A stretch of 64,000 nt of DNA, from contig NZ_LMDF01000001.1 in assembly GCF_001425745.1 (NCBI RefSeq), positions 477,154 through 541,153 on the forward strand, in the 5' to 3' direction. Position numbers and translations under genes: made by a program. Numbering within the stretch: position 1 is the first letter of the stretch; each line of letters begins with the position of its first letter. Positions 33,989 to 42,851 of the stretch are shown here, one piece after another. The notes beneath the pieces were generated by a model that was not told the DNA's origin, ran no database searches, and was given only the letters and a program-made list of their open reading frames with translations. Origin of the DNA: Caulobacter sp. Root343. Lineage in GTDB: Bacteria; Pseudomonadota; Alphaproteobacteria; Caulobacterales; Caulobacteraceae.

Positions 33989-36157
33989 TCACAGCGCGTA
34001 TTTTAGGGTGACGAGGAAGGTCCGGGGATCGGGGTAGTTGCGGTAGAAGACCCCCGTGGCCGGCGTGTAGGTGGCGCTGACCGGCTTGTCGGACTTGAGC
34101 AGGTTGCGGCCCGACAGCTGCACGGCCCAGTGCGGGTCCGGAGCGGTCCAGGTGATGGAGCCGTTCAGGAAGCCCTGGCTTGGCGCCTCGTCCTGCGGGC
34201 GTTGCAGCGCGTTGAAGTAGGTCTTGCTCTGCCACTGGGCGTTCAGGCCGAGGCGGACGCTGCCGGGAATTTCAACGGGAACGTCGTAGGTCAGGCCGCC
34301 CGACAGGTTCCAGCGCGGCGAGTTCAGCAGGCGATGGCCGTCGGCGTTGACGCCCACGCCGCCGGCGTTGCGGTACTTGTCGTAGACGGCGAACAGGTAG
34401 CCGACCGAGGCCTGCAGCCCGAGCCGCTCGGTCGGGCGCACGTCACTCTCCAGCTCGACGCCATAGGTGTGGGCCTTGCCGGCGTTGCCGCGGATCGAAT
34501 TGCCGGGATAGGCCGGGTCGCTGTAGCTGACCTGCAAGTCCTTGTAGTCGTTGTAGAACACCGCCAGGTTCAGCCGCGCGCGGCGGTCGAACAGCTCGGT
34601 CTTCAGTCCAGTCTCGTAGCTGTCGACGTTTTCCGGCGCGAACGGGCGGGTGGCCAGGTCCAGGCGGGTGGCGCGGTTGTCGAAGCCGCCCGACTTGAAG
34701 CCCTTCGACCAGGTCACGTACTGCAGGACGTCGTCGCTCCACTGGTACTGGGCCGAGACCTTGGGCGTGATCGCCGAGAAGGTCTTGTCGGCCTGGCCGG
34801 CGATCGACTGGCCGACGACCTGGCCGGCCAGGTTCAGCACCTTGTTGTCGAAGACGAAGTCCTTTTCCTCATTGGTCCAGCGCAGGCCGCCGGTCAGGGA
34901 GAGGCGGTCGGTCGCCTTCCAGGTCGCCTCGCCGAACACGGCATAGGCGTTGGTGTTGGTGATGTTATGGGCGCGAGCGAAGCCGTAGTTGGTCGGGGTG
35001 ACCACCGGATCGGTCGGCAGGGTGTTGCGGCGGCTGTAGCCGTCGCGCTGCACGAAGAACCGCTCGTGCAGATAAAACAGGCCGCTGGTGAAGGTGACGT
35101 CGCCGAACTCGCCGTTCAGCTGCAGTTCCTGGGTGACGTACTGATCGTTGTAGTGGATCAGGTTCTTCTGGATCAGCGCCGCCTCGCCGTCATTGTCGTA
35201 GGCGACGGGATTGAGGTTGAAGCCGCCATAGGCGGTGATCGACTTCAGCTTCAGCTGGTCCGAGAGCTCATACTGGACGCGTAGTGAGCCGCTGATCTGG
35301 TCGAGGTCCTGGACCGGTTCGACCTCGGAATAGGAGCGGTCGTCGCGGAACGCGCCGCCGGGTTGGTTCACGGGCACGTAGCTGCGGGTGTCGCTGCGGT
35401 CGCGCAGGGCGTTGATCGTCAGCAGGGCGTCCAGGCGATCGGTCGGCGTCCAGCGCAGCTTGGCGCGGAAGGCGTCCAGGTCGATGCGGTTGACGTCGTG
35501 GTTCAGCGTCGGATCGAAGGTGACCCCGTCGCGCCTGTGATGGATGTACGAGAGGCTGCCCGACAGCTTGTCGGTCACCAGCGGCCCCTCGATCAGGGCG
35601 CGGACATCGACGGCGCCGTAATTTCCCAATCCCACTTCCGCCTTGGCGCGCAGGCTTTGGCCAGGATCGCGGGTGATGATCCGCAGGGCGCCGGCGCTGG
35701 AGTTGCGGCCATAGAGCGTGCCTTGCGGACCGCGCAGCACTTCGATCCGCTCCAGGTCGTTGAACTCGACCATCGAGCCGATCTGGCGGGGCGCGTAGAC
35801 ATCGTCGACATAGACGGCGACCACCGGTTCCTGGATCGGGTCGGCCTCGCCGACGCCGCGCAGGGCGTAGGTCTGGGTGGTGTGGCTGATCGTGACCCGG
35901 CTGATGCTGAGGTTGGGGATCTGGCCCGACAGGTCGCGGATGCTGTCGATCTTGCGGTCGGCCAAGACCTGCTGGCTGAACGCCGAAATGGCGATGGCGG
36001 TCTTCTGCAGGTCGGTGGCGCGGCGCTCGGCGGTGACCACCACCTGTTCGATAGCGGGGGCGTCCGCCTCGGGCGCCGGCTCGGCGGCCTGCGCCGCGCC
36101 GGCGATCGCCAGGGCGGAGCTGAAGAGCAACAGGTCGCGCGAATGAAGTCTAGGCAT
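33989..36157 (-). CDS. TonB-dependent receptor (organosulfur cluster)
   Basis: A 722-residue outer-membrane receptor with signal peptide (LLFSSALAIAGAAQA), TonB box IEQVVVTAERR, plug domain (IRDLSGQIPNLSISRVTISH ... TYALRGVGEADPIQEPVVAV ... DLERIEVLRGPQGTLYGRNS) and a beta-barrel ending RTFLVTLKYAL. It is the first gene of the leftward operon with thiol dioxygenase, rhodanese, GST, monooxygenase and flavin reductase. It probably imports the organosulfur substrate across the outer membrane. The promoter region 36158-36282 is A+T-rich. Confidence 0.93.
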   Translation of the reverse strand: MPRLHSRDLLLFSSALAIAGAAQAAEPAPEADAPAIEQVVVTAERRATDLQKTAIAISAFSQQVLADRKIDSIRDLSGQIPNLSISRVTISHTTQTYALRGVGEADPIQEPVVAVYVDDVYAPRQIGSMVEFNDLERIEVLRGPQGTLYGRNSSAGALRIITRDPGQSLRAKAEVGLGNYGAVDVRALIEGPLVTDKLSGSLSYIHHRRDGVTFDPTLNHDVNRIDLDAFRAKLRWTPTDRLDALLTINALRDRSDTRSYVPVNQPGGAFRDDRSYSEVEPVQDLDQISGSLRVQYELSDQLKLKSITAYGGFNLNPVAYDNDGEAALIQKNLIHYNDQYVTQELQLNGEFGDVTFTSGLFYLHERFFVQRDGYSRRNTLPTDPVVTPTNYGFARAHNITNTNAYAVFGEATWKATDRLSLTGGLRWTNEEKDFVFDNKVLNLAGQVVGQSIAGQADKTFSAITPKVSAQYQWSDDVLQYVTWSKGFKSGGFDNRATRLDLATRPFAPENVDSYETGLKTELFDRRARLNLAVFYNDYKDLQVSYSDPAYPGNSIRGNAGKAHTYGVELESDVRPTERLGLQASVGYLFAVYDKYRNAGGVGVNADGHRLLNSPRWNLSGGLTYDVPVEIPGSVRLGLNAQWQSKTYFNALQRPQDEAPSQGFLNGSITWTAPDPHWAVQLSGRNLLKSDKPVSATYTPATGVFYRNYPDPRTFLVTLKYAL

Positions 36158-36282
36158 TCAATCTATCCCCTATTTATTAGGTAGGGATTTCGCATCCGCG
36201 CTATCTGTTCTCAACGAATATAAAATCCAGAAGTCGATAGTTTTACTGATATTTGCGTAGCTGAACGTCTATATTCGAGTGT
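36158..36282. promoter_or_regulatory. A+T-rich promoter region of the receptor operon
   Basis: This gap is markedly richer in A+T than its surroundings (for example CTATTTATTAGGTAGGG and GAATATAAAATCC). It lies upstream of the leftward receptor operon and after the leftward ABC operon. It probably holds the promoter and possibly a LysR-type site; no single motif is decisive. Confidence 0.5.
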
Positions 36283-37287
36283 CTAATTGATCTTCAGAAA
36301 CGATGTCAGGCGGTCGTCCCAGAGGGATTTGACCTGAACCGCGCCGGGAATGACTTTGGCGGCCGCGAAGGTGTCGGCTACCGCCTGCTGCGAGGCGATG
36401 GCCGTGTCGCTGACCGGCTCGAGGAGGAAAGGCGAGCTGCGCTCGTGGAATTCCTGCTCGTAATAGGCCTGCTTGACGCCGGTGGCCTGGGTGCGGACCT
36501 TGGCCCAGCGGGTCCCGTCGGCATTGATCCAGTCGAAGACGCGCTTGTAGCGCTGGACATAGTCGCCGATCGCCTGGAGCCGTTGCGGATCGTCCAAGGC
36601 GTCCTTTGCCGCAGTGATCAGGTAGTTGCCCGAGAGGATCCCTTGGGCGGTGGTCAGCACCCGCGCCCCGGCCTCACGGGCCTGGTAGACGATGACGCCG
36701 TAGATGATCCAGGCGTCCAGCGCGCCGCTCTGGAAGGCGGCCAAGCCGTCCTGGGGGCTCAGCGCCACCGGCGTGATGTCGGTCCAGGCCAGGCCGGCCT
36801 TGTCCAGCAGTCGCAGCAGGATGTAGTGCGAGGTGGTGGCCTTCACATAGCCGACCCGCTTGCCCCTCAGTTGGGCGAAGTCCTGGACCGCGGAGCCCTT
36901 CGGGACCAGAACCACCTGGTTGTTCACGTCACCGCGTAGCACCCCGACGACGCGGAGCTGATTGCCCGGATGGCCGGCCACGAAGATCGGCGGGATCTCG
37001 CTCATGCCGCCGAAGTCCAGCGCCCGGGCGTTGATCGCCTCGGCGATCAGGTTGCCGCCGGCGAACTGGGTGCGCGCCAGCTTGTAGGGCGGAACCTGGA
37101 TTCCCGCCTGGTCGAAGAAGCTCTCGGGATTGCCGCGATAGGTGGCGACCCGCAGCGTCAGGTTGGAGAGATCGTCGGGCTTGCCATCCACTTGGGGCGA
37201 GCACGCCGTCAGGCCGGCCATGGAGAGGCCGGCGATCGACAGGCCGCCGACCATCAGGTCGCGCCTAGAAAAGGAAAAGCCGGTCAT
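36283..37287 (-). CDS. ABC transporter substrate-binding lipoprotein (SsuA-like)
   Basis: A 334-residue periplasmic binding protein of the nitrate/sulfonate/taurine family. The N-terminus combines a twin-arginine-like stretch (FSRRDLMVGG) with a lipobox LTAC (Cys29), so it may be a Tat-exported lipoprotein. The body shows FAGGNLIAEAINARALDFGG, LRGKRVGYVKATTSHYILLR and ALDAWIIYGVIVYQAREAGA, typical of SsuA/TauA. It is the last gene of the permease-ATPase operon. Its start overlaps the aldolase stop by one base. Confidence 0.92.
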   Translation of the reverse strand: MTGFSFSRRDLMVGGLSIAGLSMAGLTACSPQVDGKPDDLSNLTLRVATYRGNPESFFDQAGIQVPPYKLARTQFAGGNLIAEAINARALDFGGMSEIPPIFVAGHPGNQLRVVGVLRGDVNNQVVLVPKGSAVQDFAQLRGKRVGYVKATTSHYILLRLLDKAGLAWTDITPVALSPQDGLAAFQSGALDAWIIYGVIVYQAREAGARVLTTAQGILSGNYLITAAKDALDDPQRLQAIGDYVQRYKRVFDWINADGTRWAKVRTQATGVKQAYYEQEFHERSSPFLLEPVSDTAIASQQAVADTFAAAKVIPGAVQVKSLWDDRLTSFLKIN

Positions 37288-38129
37288 CAGTCGAACAGGT
37301 CCGGCTCTTCTTCGGTGACGACGTCCCAGTACGGCTGGAAGGCCCAGAGACCGCCGGCCTCGCTGCCGACCTGGCCGGCGGTGTGCTTGGCCACCTCGGG
37401 CGGCATCGGCTTGGTCGGACCGGCCGCCTCGGCCAGCAGCTGGGTCTGGCAGGCGTTCTCCAGGGCCAGGTAGCGCCAGACGGCGGCCTCGACCGAGTGG
37501 CCGACGGTGAGGATGCCGTGGTTCTGCAGGATCACCGCCTTCTTGGGCCCTAGCGCCTTGGCGATCTTCTGGCCCTCGCTGGCGTCGAGCACGACGCCGG
37601 AGAATTCCTCGAACAGGGCGTGGTCCTCGTAGAAGGCGGCCGAGTCCTGGGTCAGCGGATCCAGCAGGCGACCCAGGGCCGACCAGGCCTTGCCGTACAG
37701 CGAGTGCGAATGGGCGGCGGCGACCACGTCGGGTCGCGCCTCGTGCAGCTGGGAATGGATAGCGAAGGCGGCGCGGTTCAGGCGCGGCGGGACCTTGGCC
37801 GGCGGCTCGACGATGCGGCCGTCATGGCTGACCAGCATCAGGTCCGAGACCTTGATGCGCGAGAAGTGGACGCCGAACGGATTGACCCAGAAATGGTCGG
37901 TCAGCTCCGGATCGCGGGCGGTGATGTGGCCGGCCCCGCCCATGTCGAAGCCATGGCGGCCGAACAGGCGATAGGACGCGGCCAGGCGCTGCTTGCGGTA
38001 GAGGCGTTCCAGCTCGATCGTCGGCTGGCGCGGGATCTCGCGGGTCCCGAACGCGGGAAGCACGGTCTCGATCTTGGCGGGATGCGGCGCGGCCGGAGCG
38101 AAACCCCGGGCCGAAGGATAGGCGGTCAT
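37287..38129 (-). CDS. Class II aldolase/adducin family protein
   Basis: A 280-residue Zn-dependent aldolase-fold protein. YRLFGRHGFDMGGAGHITAR, AAAHSHSLYGKAWS (zinc His pair) and ILQNHGILTVGHS carry the expected metal ligands and phosphate-end features. These enzymes cleave or epimerise hydroxy-acid or sugar substrates. Its place between an ABC binding protein and a 2-hydroxyacid dehydrogenase suggests processing of the carbon skeleton left after desulfurisation. The precise reaction is unknown. Confidence 0.88.
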   Translation of the reverse strand: MTAYPSARGFAPAAPHPAKIETVLPAFGTREIPRQPTIELERLYRKQRLAASYRLFGRHGFDMGGAGHITARDPELTDHFWVNPFGVHFSRIKVSDLMLVSHDGRIVEPPAKVPPRLNRAAFAIHSQLHEARPDVVAAAHSHSLYGKAWSALGRLLDPLTQDSAAFYEDHALFEEFSGVVLDASEGQKIAKALGPKKAVILQNHGILTVGHSVEAAVWRYLALENACQTQLLAEAAGPTKPMPPEVAKHTAGQVGSEAGGLWAFQPYWDVVTEEEPDLFD

Positions 38130-38141
38130 GGCGGGTGTCCT

Positions 38142-39092
38142 TCAGTAGCCGCGCGACAGGTCGACGACGTCGGCCAGGGGCGCGCCGGACCGGAAGCGGG
38201 CGAGGTTCTCGGCGAACTGGGTCGCCAGGTTGATGCGGGTGTCGGGCGTGTGCACCGAGGTGTGCGGCGACAGGCGCACCTTGGGGTGGACGTAGAACGG
38301 ATGGCCCTCAGGCAGGGGCTCGGGGAAGGTGACGTCCAGGCTGGCGCGGCCGACCCGGCCCTCGTCCAGCGCCGCCAGCAGGGCCTCGTCGTCGATCAGG
38401 GCCCCGCGGGCGATGTTGATCAGGTGCAGGCCGGGCTTGGCGTGCAGCAGCAGGTCGCGGTTGACGATCCGCTCGGTCTGCGGCGTCGCCGGCGCGGCCA
38501 GCACGACGTGGTCGCTGCGCTCGAACAGGGTCTTGAGATCGGCGACCCGTTCGACGCCCGCGACCGGGATCGGCGCGTCCGAGCGGCGGACGGCTAGGAC
38601 GTTGATCCCCAAGGCCTGGGCGCGCGGCGCCAGGGCCTCGCCGATCGCGCCGAAGCCCACCAGGCCCAGGGTCGAGCCGGCGACCAGCTTCAGCTGTCGC
38701 GGGGCCCAGTGCGAGGCCTGGTCGATCCAGATGTCGGGCAGCCGCTTGGCCTCGACCAGGATCGCGGCCAGGGCGAACTCGGCCAGGGCGACGGCGGACG
38801 AGCCGCGCGCCGAGGTGACGACCGGGCCCTCGAACAGCCAGTCCGGATAGAAGTCGATGCCGACCGACACCAGCTGCACCCAGCGCACGTCGAACGGCCA
38901 GCCGGGCGGCGGCTGCCCGGGCAGAATGCCGCCCGCCTTGCGGAACGGCGCGGCGACCAGGACCCTGGCCTTGGGCGGCAGGGGCGCGGCAAGGCCGGGC
39001 GGCACGGCGACGATATCGGCATCGGCGACGTGCTGGGCGAAGACGCTGTTGAACACGTCGGGCAACTGGCTGGCGACGACGATACGGCTCAT
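38142..39092 (-). CDS. D-2-hydroxyacid dehydrogenase
   Basis: A 316-residue NAD(P)-dependent dehydrogenase of the 2-hydroxyacid family. The dinucleotide motif is LGLVGFGAIGEALAPRAQAL, and the catalytic Arg and His occur in NIARGALIDDEALL and SPHTSVHTPD. The start at 39092 overlaps the stop of the acyl-CoA-dehydrogenase-like gene (ATGA). An open reading frame extending upstream is a translation of the neighbour's sequence and is rejected. It probably reduces a 2-oxoacid or oxidises a 2-hydroxyacid produced by the adjacent aldolase. Confidence 0.9.
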   Translation of the reverse strand: MSRIVVASQLPDVFNSVFAQHVADADIVAVPPGLAAPLPPKARVLVAAPFRKAGGILPGQPPPGWPFDVRWVQLVSVGIDFYPDWLFEGPVVTSARGSSAVALAEFALAAILVEAKRLPDIWIDQASHWAPRQLKLVAGSTLGLVGFGAIGEALAPRAQALGINVLAVRRSDAPIPVAGVERVADLKTLFERSDHVVLAAPATPQTERIVNRDLLLHAKPGLHLINIARGALIDDEALLAALDEGRVGRASLDVTFPEPLPEGHPFYVHPKVRLSPHTSVHTPDTRINLATQFAENLARFRSGAPLADVVDLSRGY

Positions 39093-40255
39093 CGTCCGGC
39101 TCCGGCGAAGGCGGCGCGGCCGGCGCTGGTCAGCACCACATCGGCCTGGGGCGTGTGGACCCGGCCGCACAGGACGTCACGGTGGTGGCGCTCCAGCGGA
39201 TTGGCGCGGGTCAGGCCGGGATTGCCGGTCAACTTCAACGCCTTCTCGACGGCGGTGATGGCGTTTTCGGTGACCAGGTGCTTGACCAGGCTGGCCTCGA
39301 CGCCGTCGACCTGGCCGCGCGCGGCGGTGTCCAGCAGGACGCGGTTGGACAGCAGCAGGCCGTCGATCTCGCCCATGGCTTCCTGGAAGCGGGGCAGAGT
39401 GGATAGCGCCGCGCCCAGGTTGGCCGGCTTGCGGTTGGCCAGGAACTCGACCAGCCAGTCGCGGGCCGCACGGGCGACGGCGTCGTAGATGGCCGAGGTC
39501 AGCACTGACGACCAAGCCGCGAAGCTCGCCGGGTAGGGCGGCGGGGCGCCGACCGGTTGCGGGTCCAGGGCGTGATCTAACGGAACGAGGACGTCCTCGA
39601 ACACCACGTCGTGGCTGGCGCTGGCCCGCAGGCCCAGGTGGTCCCAGGTTTCCTCGATCGTGATCCCCGGCGTGTCGGCGCGGACCAGCCAGCCGCCGAC
39701 CAGCGGTTCGGCGTCGTCGCTGCGGGCCCAGACCACGAACCAAGTCAGGTTGGTCGAGCCGGTCGAGTAGATCTTGCGACCGCTGATCCGCCAGCCCTCG
39801 GGTGTGCGGCGGGCGATGGTGGCCGGCAGGCCGCCTCGGGCCGGCGTGCCGAGGTCGGGCTCGACCCGCAGGGCGTTGATCAAGGCGCCATGCTCGATCG
39901 CCTCGCCGATCACCCGCTGCTTCAGGTGCTCGGGCCAGCCGGAGCGGCCCTCGACCGAGGCGTGGAACAGGTACTGCATGACCAGGACGAGCGCCGTCGC
40001 CGGCTCGCCGCGCGCCACCGCCGAGATCACCTTCAGCGCCGTCGGCAGGTCGGCCTCCAGACCACCGAGACGGGCCGGCGCGGTCAGGGCCAGCAGGCCA
40101 GCCTCGTGCAGCTGGCGGAAGTTGTCGGCCGGGAAGCTGGCCTCGCGGTCGTGCTGACCGGCGGTGGCGGCGAAGGCCTTCGTCAAGCGCGGCAGGATCG
40201 CGTCGAGGTCGGGCAAGTGGGCTTGAGCCTCGAAGCGACGGAGCGGCGCGTTCAC
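39089..40255 (-). CDS. Acyl-CoA dehydrogenase-fold flavoenzyme (DszC/SfnB-like)
   Basis: A 388-residue flavoprotein with the acyl-CoA dehydrogenase fold: FPADNFRQLHEAGLLALTAP, FHASVEGRSGWPEHLKQ, RISGRKIYSTGSTNLTW, DTPGITIEETWDHLGLRASA and a C-terminal helical domain. In sulfur-acquisition clusters such enzymes (DszC, SfnB types) act as FMNH2-dependent monooxygenases of sulfur heterocycles or sulfones, not as true dehydrogenases. Context favours that role. The start is a GTG at 40255 overlapping the ABC ATPase stop (GTGA). The longer open frame up to 40510 is low-complexity readthrough of the neighbour. Confidence 0.88.
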   Translation of the reverse strand: MNAPLRRFEAQAHLPDLDAILPRLTKAFAATAGQHDREASFPADNFRQLHEAGLLALTAPARLGGLEADLPTALKVISAVARGEPATALVLVMQYLFHASVEGRSGWPEHLKQRVIGEAIEHGALINALRVEPDLGTPARGGLPATIARRTPEGWRISGRKIYSTGSTNLTWFVVWARSDDAEPLVGGWLVRADTPGITIEETWDHLGLRASASHDVVFEDVLVPLDHALDPQPVGAPPPYPASFAAWSSVLTSAIYDAVARAARDWLVEFLANRKPANLGAALSTLPRFQEAMGEIDGLLLSNRVLLDTAARGQVDGVEASLVKHLVTENAITAVEKALKLTGNPGLTRANPLERHHRDVLCGRVHTPQADVVLTSAGRAAFAGAGR

Positions 40256-41079
40256 AGCACGACCTCGCCTGTCGGGAAGGCGACCAGATGGCCTTCGCCA
40301 TGGACCGGCCCGCACTCGACGCCGAGTTGGCTCAGCAACCGCCGACGGATGGCCTGGAAGCGGGCGTCCGGCGCGCGGGGCCGGTCGAGGGTGATGCGCT
40401 CCTCGGCGGCGATGCGGCCCTTGTCCAGCACCAGCACGCGATCGGCCAGGGCGATGGCTTCGTCGACGTCGTGGGTGACCAGCAGCACGGCCGGGCTGTG
40501 CTCGCGCCACAGCGACAGGACCAGGTCGTGCATTTTCAGGCGGGTCAGGGCGTCGAGGGCCGCGAAGGGCTCATCCAGCAACAGTAGGCCCGGTTCGCGG
40601 ACCAGGGCGCGAGCCAGGGCGGTGCGCTGGGCCTCGCCGCCGGAGAGCGTGCCGGGCCACGCGTCGAGGCGATGGCCAAGGCCCACCTCCTTGAGCGCCG
40701 CCTCGGCGCGGGCCCGGACACTGCCCCCCCTTGGACCGCCAGAAAGACCAAGCGCGACGTTGCGCCAGACGGTCTTCCACGGCAGCAAGCGCGCGTCCTG
40801 AAACACGACCGCGCGGGCGTCGGGCGTCTTCACGTCCTGATCGTCGGGGGAATCGAGGCCGGCCAGGGTGCGCAGCAGGGTGGTCTTGCCCGAACCGCTG
40901 GCGCCCAGCAGGGCGACGAACTCGCCGGGGGCGATCGAGAGGTCCAGGCCGTCGATGACGGTGTTGTCGCCGAAGCGGCGGACGAACTTCGAGAGGCGTA
41001 CGGCCGGCTCGGGGGTCTTGGGCGCCGAACGCGCGATTTCGGGGCGGTGGAGGCGGGGCTGCGGGGCGGCCATGATCAT
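40252..41079 (-). CDS. ABC transporter ATPase (SsuB/TauB-like)
   Basis: A 275-residue ATPase: Walker A LLGASGSGKTTLLR, Q-loop VVFQDARLLPWKTV, signature LSGGEAQRTALARAL, Walker B LLLLDEPFAALD and switch His in LLVTHDVDEAIALAD. The closest group is the sulfonate/nitrate/taurine importers. It starts at an ATG overlapping the permease stop by four bases and ends in a GTGA overlap with the flavoenzyme, so the operon is tightly coupled. It lies at the inner membrane with the permease. Confidence 0.95.
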   Translation of the reverse strand: MIMAAPQPRLHRPEIARSAPKTPEPAVRLSKFVRRFGDNTVIDGLDLSIAPGEFVALLGASGSGKTTLLRTLAGLDSPDDQDVKTPDARAVVFQDARLLPWKTVWRNVALGLSGGPRGGSVRARAEAALKEVGLGHRLDAWPGTLSGGEAQRTALARALVREPGLLLLDEPFAALDALTRLKMHDLVLSLWREHSPAVLLVTHDVDEAIALADRVLVLDKGRIAAEERITLDRPRAPDARFQAIRRRLLSQLGVECGPVHGEGHLVAFPTGEVVL

Positions 41080-41885
41080 TGCTCCACGAGGCTGGGGCGC
41101 CACGCCAGCGCCTTGCGCTCCAGCGTGCGGACGAGGGCGTCGGCGCCGAGGCCGAGCAGGGCGTAGACGACGAGGCAGACGACGATGATGTCGGTGCGCA
41201 TGAAGTCGCGGGCGTTGTTGACCAGGTAGCCGAGACCGGCCTGGGCGTTGATCTGCTCGGAGATCACCAGCACCAGCACCGAGACGCCCAGGGCGTAGCG
41301 CAGGCCGACGAAGAACGAGGGCAGGGCGCCGGGCAGGATCACCTCGCGCACCAGGCTCCAGCCCGTGAGGCCGAAGCTGCGGGCGGCCTCGACCAGGCGG
41401 ACGTCGACGCCCCGGATGCCGGCGAACAGGTTCAGATACAGCGGGAAGGTGGCCGAGACGGCGATCAGGGCGATCTTCGGCGTCTCGCCGATGCCGAACC
41501 AGACGATGAACAGCGGCGTCAGCGCCAGGACCGGGATCGTCCGCTTGATCTGCATCAGCGGGTCGATCAGCGTCTCGCCCCAGCGCGACAGGCCCGAGAG
41601 CAGGCCGAAGGTCAGGGCCACGACGAGGGCGATGCCGAGGCCGGCGCCGGCCCTGGCCAGCGAGACCAGCAGGTTGGTCGGCAGCTCGCCCGAGGCGGTC
41701 AGGGTCCAGAAGGTCTCCAGGACCGTCGAGGGCGCGGCCAGCACGCGGGCCGGGATCACCCCGACCCGCGCGCCCAGCTCCCACAGCGCCAGCAGCGCCA
41801 GGGGCGACAGCCAGCGGGCGCGGGCCAGGTCGGGCCAGCGCCACGGCCTAGCTTCAGAAATTCTGTAGGTCGTCGCCAGAGACAC
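41076..41885 (-). CDS. ABC transporter permease (SsuC/TauC-like)
   Basis: An about 270-residue inner-membrane permease with some six membrane helices and the cytoplasmic coupling loop VRLVEAARSFGLTGWSLVRE, which includes the EAA motif. NLLVSLARAGAGLGIALVVA, TPLFIVWFGIGETPKIALI and LGYLVNNARDFMRTDIIVV match SsuC-type proteins. A GTG at 41885 preceded by GAGAGGA is the preferred start; an ATG at 41921 is an alternative. It heads the leftward transporter operon. Confidence 0.9.
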   Translation of the reverse strand: MSLATTYRISEARPWRWPDLARARWLSPLALLALWELGARVGVIPARVLAAPSTVLETFWTLTASGELPTNLLVSLARAGAGLGIALVVALTFGLLSGLSRWGETLIDPLMQIKRTIPVLALTPLFIVWFGIGETPKIALIAVSATFPLYLNLFAGIRGVDVRLVEAARSFGLTGWSLVREVILPGALPSFFVGLRYALGVSVLVLVISEQINAQAGLGYLVNNARDFMRTDIIVVCLVVYALLGLGADALVRTLERKALAWRPSLVEQ

Positions 41886-42014
41886 TGCGGTCCTCTCTCG
41901 TCGGAAACCGTTGCGACGCAAGCGCCGTGGGTCCAGAAAGAAGGACGTTGAATTCCTACTTGATCAATAGACTTATACTCACGGGTCTTATTAGCAAATC
42001 TCAAGAGGGTCCCG
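41886..42014. promoter_or_regulatory. Divergent promoter region, transporter/LysR
   Basis: A 129-base gap between the leftward transporter operon and the rightward LysR gene. The part at 41945-42000 is A+T-rich, with TTGATCAATAGACTTATACTC as a candidate LysR-type operator or promoter. Divergent LysR control of the adjacent operon is expected from this arrangement. Confidence 0.5.
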
Positions 42015-42851
42015 ATGGTGACCAACCTGCCGACCGAACTGCTGCGGAGTTTCGTGGCGATCGTCGACTCCGGTTCGATGCTGCGGGCGACCGAGCGGGT
42101 GTTCGTCACCCAGTCGGCGCTGAGCCTGCAGATGAAGCGGCTGGAGGAGACGGTGCTGACGCCGCTGTTCCACCGCGAAGGACGGCGGCTGGTGCTGACG
42201 CCGGCCGGCCAGACCCTGCTGCCGAGAGCGCGGGAGATCCTGGCGCTGAACGACCGCGCCGTCGTGGCCCTGACCGGCGACGCCCTGGCCGGGCCGGCGC
42301 GGGTGGGGCTTGTGCAGGACTTCGCCGAGACCCTGTTGTCCGGCGTCCTGGCGCGGTTCGCCCAGCTCAATCCCGACACCCAGCTGCAAGTGCGGGTGGC
42401 CGGGTCGCCGGAACTGCTGGGCTTGCTTGAGGCCGATCGGCTGGACGTCGTGCTCTGCATGGGCGCGGCGGACGATCCGCGGGCAGCCCGGGTGGTTCCG
42501 ATGGTTTGGCACGGCGAGTCGGTGCTGGCCGAGAACGACGTCCTGCCGATCGCCATCCTGGAATCGCCGTGCCGCTTCCGCGACGCGACGCTGGCGGCGC
42601 TGGAGCGCGACGGGCGGCCGTACCGGGTGGCGCTGGAGACACCCAGCCTGTCGGCCCTGCGCGCGGCGGTGCAGGCGGGCCTGGCGGTGACCTGCCGCAC
42701 CGCGCTGTTCCTGCCCGAGCGCGCGCCGCTGGCCAGCAACCGCCTGCCGCCGCTGCCCGAGGTGGCCTATGTCCAGAGGCTGAACGACACGCCCCACGCC
42801 GCGATCGCCAAGCTGGGCCAGCTGATCCACGCCGCCGCGCTGGATCTCTAG
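42015..42851 (+). CDS. LysR-family transcriptional regulator
   Basis: A 278-residue LysR regulator with an N-terminal helix-turn-helix (LLRSFVAIVDSGSMLRATER ... VTQSALSLQMKRLEE, residues 5-65) and an effector-binding domain with two Rossmann-like halves. It is divergent from the sulfonate-type transporter operon and is the obvious candidate for its control, probably responding to sulfur supply or to the transported compound. Its stop overlaps the convergent FAD protein's stop by four bases. Confidence 0.92.
   Translation: MVTNLPTELLRSFVAIVDSGSMLRATERVFVTQSALSLQMKRLEETVLTPLFHREGRRLVLTPAGQTLLPRAREILALNDRAVVALTGDALAGPARVGLVQDFAETLLSGVLARFAQLNPDTQLQVRVAGSPELLGLLEADRLDVVLCMGAADDPRAARVVPMVWHGESVLAENDVLPIAILESPCRFRDATLAALERDGRPYRVALETPSLSALRAAVQAGLAVTCRTALFLPERAPLASNRLPPLPEVAYVQRLNDTPHAAIAKLGQLIHAAALDL

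Noticed and set aside
40256..40510. N-terminal extension of the DszC-like flavoenzyme
   Set aside because: The added residues are Arg/Pro/Gly-rich readthrough of the ATPase gene; the GTG overlapping the ATPase stop is a better start.
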